Positions 27,413 to 34,348 of a stretch of DNA of 64,000 bases are shown piece by piece. Numbering within the stretch: the stretch's first letter is position 1; each line of letters opens with the position of its first letter. The notes under the pieces were generated by a model, which worked only from the letters and a program-made list of their open reading frames with translations, was not told the DNA's origin and made no database searches. The DNA comes from Flavobacterium sp. K5-23 (GTDB lineage Bacteria > Bacteroidota > Bacteroidia > Flavobacteriales > Flavobacteriaceae), in contig NZ_CP056783.1 of NCBI RefSeq assembly GCF_023278045.1, forward strand, positions 2,761,501-2,825,500. The letters are read 5' to 3'. The position numbers were made by a program, and so were the translations under genes.

Positions 27413-28246
27413 TTATTCAATGTGAATGGCTAAAATGGGAACGTCAAAATTATTAGCGAATTTTTTAGTTAAACTTGGATGAAACAATCCTTCAAAAAAA
27501 CTTCTTTTATAAGTCAGCATCGTCAATATATCTATATCCTTATACAGGATGAAATCCAGAATCGTTTCTTTCACTTCATCGCTGGTAATGACATAAAACT
27601 CAATAGGTTCATTTTCAAACTCTGCTTCCCAGTTTTTAATCAGTTCTTTAGAAACATCAGAATTATTTGTTTTCACATAAAGGCATTTTACGGTTGCTCC
27701 TGCTTTTTTAGCAATAACCAATACCTTTTTAAGTGCTATTTTATCCTTTGGTCTAAATCGTGTAGTAAACCCGATGGTTTCAATTTTTTTAAATACAGCA
27801 TCCATTGGAATACTCAATAACGGAATATGGATATCCACCAAAACCGCTCCTGTATTAGTGCCCGAAACAAATTCCGACCAGCCCGAAGCGCCTGCCGTAC
27901 CCATCACCACATAATCTATATCGTCCTCTTTTATGGCTTTTTTAATGTTATAAAGTAAATCCCCATCCATAAGTCGGTGCGTCAATCTTATTTTATCCAA
28001 TTTACGTTGTTCAGCAATAGCACGGAGTTTAGGAATTTCTTCTTTAAACATATCAAATTTAGACAGTTCTATGGATTCAAAAATCACCATATAATTTTCA
28101 GGAAAAAACTGATTATCAAACACTGGCATTTCAAAAGTGTGTAATAAAATGAGTTCTCCTTTTACTATTTTAGCAAATTCTAAAGCGTGAATGAATGCAT
28201 TTGTAGAAACTTCAGAAAAATCTGTTGGGAAAAGAATTTTTTTCAT
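27413..28246 (-). CDS. universal stress protein family, tandem Usp domains
   Basis: 277 residues made of two UspA-like domains, about 1-145 and 150-277. The first shows KKILFPTDFSEVSTNAF and the nucleotide-binding-like GTAGASGWSEFVSGTNTGAVL; the second is more degenerate (IGFTTRFRPKDKIALKKVL, THEN TYKRSFFEGLFHPSLTKKFA). The family binds ATP or acts in stress tolerance in the cytoplasm; the specific role is unknown. It is a single gene, divergent from mnmE, with a CAAATGTA (complement of TACATTTG) at 28276-28283 as a likely -7 element. Confidence 0.87.
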   Translation of the reverse strand: MKKILFPTDFSEVSTNAFIHALEFAKIVKGELILLHTFEMPVFDNQFFPENYMVIFESIELSKFDMFKEEIPKLRAIAEQRKLDKIRLTHRLMDGDLLYNIKKAIKEDDIDYVVMGTAGASGWSEFVSGTNTGAVLVDIHIPLLSIPMDAVFKKIETIGFTTRFRPKDKIALKKVLVIAKKAGATVKCLYVKTNNSDVSKELIKNWEAEFENEPIEFYVITSDEVKETILDFILYKDIDILTMLTYKRSFFEGLFHPSLTKKFANNFDVPILAIHIE

Positions 28247-28387
28247 AAAACAAAAGTTTAAAGTGATACGTCAACCAAATGTAGATATAAAGTTACGGCT
28301 TTAAAATGATAATTATCAGAGTTTTACCTAATTTTTAGCAACAAAAAGTGTCGTTATATAAATAAATAGATACTTACATAGATTTAC

Positions 28388-28395
28388 TACCTTTG
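28388..28395 (+). promoter_or_regulatory. -7 promoter element of mnmE
   Basis: TACCTTTG (TAnnTTTG) 18 bp upstream of the ATG at 28414; it makes the TTG at 28393 an unlikely start. Confidence 0.5.
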
Positions 28396-28413
28396 CATCT
28401 TAGAATAAAAAAT

Positions 28414-29814
28414 ATGTTATACAACGATTCCATAGTAGCACTAGCAACACCATCAGGCGCCGGAGCAATTGCCATAATTAGAATTTCCGGAAATGAAGCA
28501 ATTACTATAGGTAACAGCGTTTTTAAGTCCATTAAAAACAAAGATTTACTAAAGCAAAAAACACATACCCTACATTTAGGACATATAATAGACGGCAATA
28601 AAACGCTAGACGAAGTATTAGTCTCTATTTTCAAAGGCCCTAATTCCTATACTGGCGAGAATACCATTGAAATTTCTTGTCACGGTTCTACTTATATTCA
28701 GCAACAAATCATTCAGTTATTACTTCGAAAAGGCTGCCGTATGGCAAATGCAGGGGAATTCACACTTAGAGCATTCCTAAACGGAAAACTCGATTTGTCG
28801 CAAGCAGAAGCTGTAGCCGATTTAATTTCGTCAGATAACGAGGCTTCACACCAAATCGCAATGCAACAAATGCGTGGTGGTTTCTCTAATGAAATAGCCA
28901 AATTACGGGAGGAATTATTGAATTTTGCTTCGCTTATCGAATTAGAACTTGACTTTGCCGAAGAAGACGTAGAATTTGCAGATCGCACCCAGTTTCACGA
29001 GTTGTTAAACCGAATCGAATTTGTATTAAAACGTCTTATCGATTCTTTTGCCGTGGGTAACGTCATCAAAAACGGTATTCCTGTGGCAATTGTGGGTGAA
29101 CCCAATGTAGGTAAATCAACTTTATTGAATGCTTTATTGAATGAGGAACGCGCAATTGTTTCTGAAATTGCTGGAACAACAAGAGATACAATCGAAGACG
29201 AATTAGTTATTGGTGGAATTGGATTCCGATTCATTGATACGGCTGGAATTCGCGAAACCCAGGATGTAATTGAAAGCATCGGAATCAAGAAAACCTTCGA
29301 GAAAATTGAACAAGCGCAAGTAGTTTTGTATTTGTTTGATAGTTTAAAGTTTAAAGTTCAAAGTTCAGAATACATCATCGAAATTGAAAAAATAAAAAAT
29401 CAGTTTCCTTTAAAACCTTTGGTTGTTGTAATCAACAAACTTGATTTATTATCGGAAAATGAAATTGCAATTATTCGTACAGCACTTGAAACTTTAAACT
29501 TGAAATTAATATTTTTAAGTGCTAAACAAAACTTAGGGATTGACGAACTTAAAAATCAATTACTTTCTTTTGTAAACACAGGAGCTTTAAGAAATAATGA
29601 AACAATTGTAACTAACACAAGACATTACGATTCCCTACTTAAAGCCTTAGACGAAGTGCAAAAAGTAAAATACGGCTTAGAAACTAACCTACCAAGCGAT
29701 TTAATGGCTATTGATATTAAAGAAGCCTTGTATCATTTCGGGACCATTACCGGTCAAGTTACAAATGATGAATTACTAGGAAATATCTTTGCTAATTTCT
29801 GTATTGGAAAGTAA
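28414..29814 (+). CDS. mnmE: tRNA uridine-34 5-carboxymethylaminomethyl modification GTPase
   Basis: 466 residues from the ATG at 28414 (MLYNDSIVALATPSGAGA). Domains: N-terminal tetrahydrofolate-binding part (1-120), helical part, and an inserted G domain with GEPNVGKST (G1), GTTRDT (G2), DTAG (G3) and NKLD (G4). The C-terminus is FCIGK with the catalytic cysteine. With MnmG it modifies the wobble uridine of several tRNAs. In the G domain, between G3 and G4, the DNA contains a TTTAAAGTTTAAAGTTCAAAGTT-like micro-repeat read as SLKFKVQSSE; the frame is kept. Confidence 0.95.
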   Translation: MLYNDSIVALATPSGAGAIAIIRISGNEAITIGNSVFKSIKNKDLLKQKTHTLHLGHIIDGNKTLDEVLVSIFKGPNSYTGENTIEISCHGSTYIQQQIIQLLLRKGCRMANAGEFTLRAFLNGKLDLSQAEAVADLISSDNEASHQIAMQQMRGGFSNEIAKLREELLNFASLIELELDFAEEDVEFADRTQFHELLNRIEFVLKRLIDSFAVGNVIKNGIPVAIVGEPNVGKSTLLNALLNEERAIVSEIAGTTRDTIEDELVIGGIGFRFIDTAGIRETQDVIESIGIKKTFEKIEQAQVVLYLFDSLKFKVQSSEYIIEIEKIKNQFPLKPLVVVINKLDLLSENEIAIIRTALETLNLKLIFLSAKQNLGIDELKNQLLSFVNTGALRNNETIVTNTRHYDSLLKALDEVQKVKYGLETNLPSDLMAIDIKEALYHFGTITGQVTNDELLGNIFANFCIGK

Positions 29815-29964
29815 AAGAGTGTTCAGTTATTAGTGTTCAGCAGGCGGTTTTTAGTGATCAGTAATGCACGTAAACTTTAAACTTTTAAACCCTAAACAAA
29901 ATATTTTAACTGTCCGGGCAGGCTATTCACTACAAGTCCGCAGCAACCAGTCCATAAAACTATA

Positions 29965-30004
29965 AACCCGAAACGAGCTTCCTATGGTCGCTGTTTCGGG
30001 TTTT
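29965..30004 (+). terminator. hairpin downstream of mnmE
   Basis: 11-bp perfect stem AAACCCGAAAC / GTTTCGGGTTT with an 18-nt loop followed by TTGTTTTAT. Confidence 0.55.
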
Positions 30005-30081
30005 GTTTTATAAAAAAGACTGCTTCCCTTACGGGCTTTTCGTTGCTATCCTTGACAGAAAAAGTGCTTTAAATGGAAAAC

Positions 30082-30095
30082 TGCATTATAATGCA
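30082..30095. promoter_or_regulatory. palindrome TGCATTATAATGCA upstream of hsdM
   Basis: Exactly self-complementary over 14 bp and followed 11 bp later by TTACTGCATAATGTAA. Possible regulator binding site about 170 bp before hsdM; no protein assigned. Confidence 0.4.
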
Positions 30096-30264
30096 ACATA
30101 CTCATTACTGCATAATGTAATTTCTTACAGATAGAAAACAACTAAAAGAAAGTAAAGGAATACAAGAAAATGTATTTATTTTTTATCCTTTACGGTTTCC
30201 CTCAATTAGGGTGGGATAAATTTCTATACCTTAGCGGATAAAAAAAAACTGATAATACCCAATA

Positions 30265-31827
30265 ATGGCAGCTGAACAAAAACAAAAATTAGAACAACAA
30301 CTCTGGAATATTGCAAACACCCTACGTGGGAAGATGGATGCCGATGATTTTAGAGATTACATATTAGGTTTCATTTTCTACAAATACCTGAGTACCAAAA
30401 TGGATTTGTATGCCAACGAAATACTGAAACCAGACAATTTGATTTTTCAAGAAATTGAAGGACACGATGACGAAGCGGTATTGATGCAGGAGATTAAACA
30501 ACTGGCAATTGATAAATTAGGCTTTTTCTTAGAACCAGCTGATTTGTTCTCCGTATTAGCCAAAAGAGGTAACGCAGGCGGAAAAAACAATTTCATTCTA
30601 GGTGACTTGGCAGCAGTGTTGACTCACATAGAGCAAAGCACGATGGGTTTTGAGAGTGAAGAAGATTTTGGGAACTTGTTTGCCGACTTGGACTTAACTT
30701 CCCACAAACTAGGAAAATCAGAAGCGGATAAAAACGAATTGATTGTAAAAATCTTAGTGCATCTAGACGAAATTGATTTTGACTTGGAAAACACGGATAG
30801 TGACGTTCTGGGTGATGCTTATGAATATTTAATAGGACAGTTTGCAAGTGGAGCAGGGAAAAAAGCAGGTGAATTTTATACACCGCAACAAGTAAGTAGT
30901 GTTTTGGCAAAATTGGTTACTGTTGGCAAGGACAAACTAAAGAGCGTTTACGACCCTACGTGTGGTTCTGGTTCTTTGTTATTGCGTGTGGCTAAAGAAG
31001 TGAAAGACGTAAGTGCTTTTTACGGACAGGAAATGAACCCTACGACCTACAACTTGTGTCGTATGAATATGATTATGCACGATGTTCACTACAAGCGTTT
31101 TGATATCAAGAACGAAGATACACTTGAAAGACCACAACACAGCGATATGCGTTTTGAAGCTATTGTTGCTAATCCCCCTTTCTCGGCTAATTGGAGTGCA
31201 AGTCCTTTGTTTATGAATGATGACCGTTTTTCTGCTTATGGGAAACTTGCCCCGAGTAGTAAAGCTGATTTTGCCTTCGTGCAACATATGGTTCACCAGC
31301 TGGATGATAACGGAACTATGGCAATTGTCTTGCCTCACGGAGTTTTGTTTCGTGGCGGTGCTGAAGGACATATTCGCCAGTATTTAATACAAGAAAAAAA
31401 TTACCTCGATGCCGTTATAGGCTTGCCAGCGAATATTTTTTACGGCACTAGTATCCCTACTTGTATCTTGGTCTTGAAGAAAAAGAGAGAAAACCCAACT
31501 AACATTTTGTTTATTGATGCCAGCCAACATTACGAAAAGGTGAAAACCCAAAACGTATTGCGTACTGAAGACATTGATAAAATTATAAGCACATACGAAA
31601 ACCGAACGGAAGAAGGTAAATACAGTCATATCGCTCTTTTAAGTGAAATAGAAACTAACGATTACAACCTGAATATTCCTCGCTATGTAGATACTTTTGA
31701 AGAGGAAGATGCGGTTGATTTAGGAGCTATCACTAATGAATTAAGAGAATTGGCGGTGCTTGGAAATACTACAGATGATACCATTGCTGAATTTTGTGCC
31801 GAATTAGGAATCGAAACCCCATTTTAA
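30265..31827 (+). CDS. hsdM: type I restriction-modification DNA methyltransferase subunit
   Basis: 520 residues. An N-terminal HsdM helical domain (about 8-150) is followed by the N6-adenine methyltransferase: AGEFYTPQQV at 201-210, SAM motif I DPTCGSGSLLL at 230-240 and the catalytic NPPF at 303-306. It protects host DNA together with HsdS and forms the core of the restriction complex with HsdR, encoded further down. The stop overlaps the hsdS start by one base (TAATG). Flanking genes are core, so this is the left end of an acquired defence island. Confidence 0.96.
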   Translation: MAAEQKQKLEQQLWNIANTLRGKMDADDFRDYILGFIFYKYLSTKMDLYANEILKPDNLIFQEIEGHDDEAVLMQEIKQLAIDKLGFFLEPADLFSVLAKRGNAGGKNNFILGDLAAVLTHIEQSTMGFESEEDFGNLFADLDLTSHKLGKSEADKNELIVKILVHLDEIDFDLENTDSDVLGDAYEYLIGQFASGAGKKAGEFYTPQQVSSVLAKLVTVGKDKLKSVYDPTCGSGSLLLRVAKEVKDVSAFYGQEMNPTTYNLCRMNMIMHDVHYKRFDIKNEDTLERPQHSDMRFEAIVANPPFSANWSASPLFMNDDRFSAYGKLAPSSKADFAFVQHMVHQLDDNGTMAIVLPHGVLFRGGAEGHIRQYLIQEKNYLDAVIGLPANIFYGTSIPTCILVLKKKRENPTNILFIDASQHYEKVKTQNVLRTEDIDKIISTYENRTEEGKYSHIALLSEIETNDYNLNIPRYVDTFEEEDAVDLGAITNELRELAVLGNTTDDTIAEFCAELGIETPF

Positions 31828-33059
31828 TGAGTACAGCAACTTTAACAATAGAAAAGAAAAAAACACTGGTGCCACAATTAAGGTTTCAAGGGTTTGGTGG
31901 AGAGTGGAAACAAAAGAGATTAGGAGAAATAGCCAAAATCACAACTGGAAGTACTCCAAGTACACTTATTGTTGAATATTACAATGGTGAAAAATTATTC
32001 GTTTCACCTGCTGATATACAAGAAAATAGATATGTATTTAAGACCAAAACAACGCTTACTGAGAATGGTTTTAGTAAAGGGCGTAAAATAGCAAAAGGAA
32101 GCGTATTATTTGTTTGTATTGGTTCAACTATCGGGAAAGTTGCTCAGGCAACGGAAGAATGCTTGACAAATCAACAAATAAATGCTTTATATGCTACGAA
32201 GGAATATGATAATAACTTTATATATGAATTATTAGAAAAAAATGGCGCTAAAATAAAATTACTTGCTGGAGTTCAAGCAGTACCACAAATAAATAAAACA
32301 GATTTTTCAAATTTTAAATATTTTATTCCCGCCCTCCCAGAACAACAAAAAATAGCTTCTTTTTTAAGTGTTGTAGATGAAAAAATACAGCAACTCAGCC
32401 GTAAAAAGGAATTATTAACCCAATACAAAAAAGGTGTAATGCAACAATTGTTCTCGGGTAAATTGAGGTTTAAAGACGAGAATGGAGAGGATTATGCGGA
32501 TTGGGGGGAGAAGAAATTGGGTGCATTGACTTATAAAGTTGGGAAGAAAAACAAAGAAAATATAAAGTATCCGATTTACTCCATCAATAATAAAGAAGGT
32601 TTTTTACCTCAATCAGAACAATTTGATGGTTTAGATAGTAATGACAGAGGCTATGACATAAGTTTGTACAAAATCGTGAACTCTGAGACGTTTGCTTATA
32701 ACCCAGCGAGAATAAATGTAGGCTCAATAGGATATAGCTATAATTTGGATGAAGTGATAGTTAGTTCTCTTTATGTATGCTTTAAAACCAAAGACAGTCT
32801 AGAAGATTTATTTCTTTTAGCTTATTTGGGAACTTATACTTTTAAAAAGGATATTTTAAGATTTGAAGAAGGTGGTGTTCGTCAATATTTATTTTATGAG
32901 AATTTCTCAATGATTAAGATTCCATTACCTTCAAATATTGAGCAAAAGAAAATCGCCAAATTCTTATCGAGTATCGATGCTAAAATAGAAAGTATTAATC
33001 AACAAATCAACCAAACGCAAACATTCAAGAAAGGCTTGTTGCAGCAAATGTTTGTGTAA
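31827..33059 (+). CDS. hsdS: type I restriction-modification specificity subunit
   Basis: 410 residues from the ATG that overlaps the hsdM stop. It has the usual two target-recognition domains: TRD1 about 25-170 (KRLGEIAKITTGSTPS) and TRD2 about 215-370 (KKLGALTYKVGKKNKEN), each followed by the long helical conserved region (ALPEQQKIASFLSVVDEKI and NIEQKKIAKFLSSIDAKI). The two TRDs determine the two halves of the target site, which cannot be read from the sequence. No inverted-repeat or truncated extra hsdS copy is seen nearby, so no phase-variable shuffling is indicated. Confidence 0.95.
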   Translation: MSTATLTIEKKKTLVPQLRFQGFGGEWKQKRLGEIAKITTGSTPSTLIVEYYNGEKLFVSPADIQENRYVFKTKTTLTENGFSKGRKIAKGSVLFVCIGSTIGKVAQATEECLTNQQINALYATKEYDNNFIYELLEKNGAKIKLLAGVQAVPQINKTDFSNFKYFIPALPEQQKIASFLSVVDEKIQQLSRKKELLTQYKKGVMQQLFSGKLRFKDENGEDYADWGEKKLGALTYKVGKKNKENIKYPIYSINNKEGFLPQSEQFDGLDSNDRGYDISLYKIVNSETFAYNPARINVGSIGYSYNLDEVIVSSLYVCFKTKDSLEDLFLLAYLGTYTFKKDILRFEEGGVRQYLFYENFSMIKIPLPSNIEQKKIAKFLSSIDAKIESINQQINQTQTFKKGLLQQMFV

Positions 33060-33070
33060 AAAAATAAAAT

Positions 33071-33751
33071 ATGATATCATATTTCCATAGAAGAAAAGGT
33101 AATTTAGGTACTTGTGAAGACAGCTTAACAGCAGTTGTTTTTGACACATTGAAATATTTACCTACAGAAATGTTTTGGTCTATTTTAAAACGGTCATTGT
33201 ATTATGATAAATTGCCAACAGCTGCAGGAGATTTATTATCGATTTCATTTTGGGATAAATGGAAGGCTAAAGACACTACTAATTCTAATTTTGTTGAACC
33301 TGATGTCTTTTTACGATTCACTGACTTTGATGTCATTATTGAAGCAAAAAGATTTGACGAGAAGCAACAAAGTGGAGCTCAAATGAAAAATGAAATTCAA
33401 GCATATTATAATGAATTCAATCAAGATGACAAGACATTATATTTTATTCAATTAGGAGGGTTACATCATAGAAACGATGAATTAGATTTTCCTTTTAAAG
33501 ATAAAAACGTTGTGATTTGTAAAACCAACTGGACAAAATTATTAGAACAAATAGTATCTGAAAATAATAAAATTAAAAACAGTGGACTTACTATTTTATC
33601 AGCCTACAACCGTATTCTTGAAGATTCAATCAGTGGTTTTGCTCTTCACCAATATTATAAAAAAAGATGGTTGAAAAACTTAACAATTAAATCAACTATA
33701 GAACTTCAACCCTTAGAAAAACTATTTTCTTATGCAACAAAACATAAATAA
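33071..33751 (+). CDS. predicted PD-(D/E)XK nuclease inside the type I restriction operon
   Basis: 226 residues, cytoplasmic. The N-terminus NLGTCEDSLTAVVFDTL supplies a helix with a conserved-looking Glu (E16). The core is P77-D78 in VEPDVFLRF followed by E91-A-K93 in DVIIEAKRF, the PD-(D/E)XK arrangement; Q104 and E108 in the next helix (AQMKNEIQAYY) also fit this fold. It probably binds Mg2+ and cuts nucleic acid. It begins 12 bp after hsdS and overlaps the next gene by 20 bp, so it belongs to the hsd operon. Its base composition is visibly more AT-rich than hsdM and hsdR. I know no named family for it. Confidence 0.75.
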   Translation: MISYFHRRKGNLGTCEDSLTAVVFDTLKYLPTEMFWSILKRSLYYDKLPTAAGDLLSISFWDKWKAKDTTNSNFVEPDVFLRFTDFDVIIEAKRFDEKQQSGAQMKNEIQAYYNEFNQDDKTLYFIQLGGLHHRNDELDFPFKDKNVVICKTNWTKLLEQIVSENNKIKNSGLTILSAYNRILEDSISGFALHQYYKKRWLKNLTIKSTIELQPLEKLFSYATKHK

Positions 33752-34334
33752 CACATTACAAGAAGTACGTAAGGCATATCGCCTTTTATTCGATTACCAA
33801 ACAAGAGTTTTGGATTTGATAGGATTTATTGGTAGTTCTTTTAACTATGATTACAATGGTGGTTTTCCGAAATTTAGTAACTCTGCTCCAAATAACGGAA
33901 AAGGAAGACTAACCTTATGGGCTTGGGATTGGCTTAATATGTATTTTTATGAATTCAACTTTGTTACAAAAAAGGATAAAATTGGTTTTGCTGTTTTTTT
34001 AGTAAATGATACTGGATATTTTCAGAAAAACAAAGAAAGTAAAATTAGCAAGACTAAAGTTAGTGCCTTTGACGCAGTTGAAAATTCTAAAACAAAATTA
34101 ATCTTTGTGGTTGGCAAAAACACTTGGGATGGATGGGGAGCTAATTGGGATAATGATAATTTTATTTTAGAAGAGGAAGGACAAAAAATATCGGATGATA
34201 AAGTAATGCTTTTTAAAAGTTATTTATTAAATGATTTTTTTGATGAAGAAAATGCAATTGAAAAACTAAAAGATTTTGAAAGCTATTGCAAAAGATTTGA
34301 TGTGAATTTTAAATACAGAGAAAAAACGGTATAA
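33732..34334 (+). CDS. uncharacterised tryptophan/aromatic-rich protein in the type I restriction operon
   Basis: 200 residues, no signal peptide or membrane segment. The first 30 residues form a helix (LQEVRKAYRLLFDYQTRVLDLIGFI); the rest is rich in aromatic residues and appears beta-rich (RLTLWAWDWLNMYFYEF, GFAVFLVNDTGYF, KLIFVVGKNTWDGWGANW) and ends with an acidic-to-basic helical tail. It overlaps the PD-(D/E)XK gene by 20 bp and precedes hsdR by 14 bp, so it is expressed in the same operon. I recognise no family. Context suggests a partner or regulator of the nuclease, or a defence accessory; this is inference. Confidence 0.7.
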   Translation: MQQNINNTLQEVRKAYRLLFDYQTRVLDLIGFIGSSFNYDYNGGFPKFSNSAPNNGKGRLTLWAWDWLNMYFYEFNFVTKKDKIGFAVFLVNDTGYFQKNKESKISKTKVSAFDAVENSKTKLIFVVGKNTWDGWGANWDNDNFILEEEGQKISDDKVMLFKSYLLNDFFDEENAIEKLKDFESYCKRFDVNFKYREKTV

Positions 34335-34348
34335 TAAAAACAATAAAA

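Larger units (their letters stand above)
29815..30264. other. 450-bp gap between mnmE and hsdM with a terminator-like hairpin, palindromes and repeat remnants
   Basis: No gene is visible. The first 80 bp hold degenerate micro-repeats (TTCAGTTATTAGTGTTCAG, AAACTTTAAACTTTTAAACC) similar to the one inside mnmE. A hairpin AAACCCGAAAC (29965-29975) with GTTTCGGGTTT (29994-30004) may end mnmE transcription. Then comes the 14-bp palindrome TGCATTATAATGCA (30082-30095) and a related TTACTGCATAATGTAA (30106-30121). This is the left edge of the restriction-modification island. Confidence 0.55.

Noticed and set aside
29815..30264. Mobile element or tRNA at the left edge of the island
   Set aside because: No transposase, integrase or tRNA fold seen; only hairpins and micro-repeats.
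30265..33059. Phase-variable hsdS shuffling
   Set aside because: Only one full hsdS with two TRDs; no inverted partial copies or recombinase in the window.
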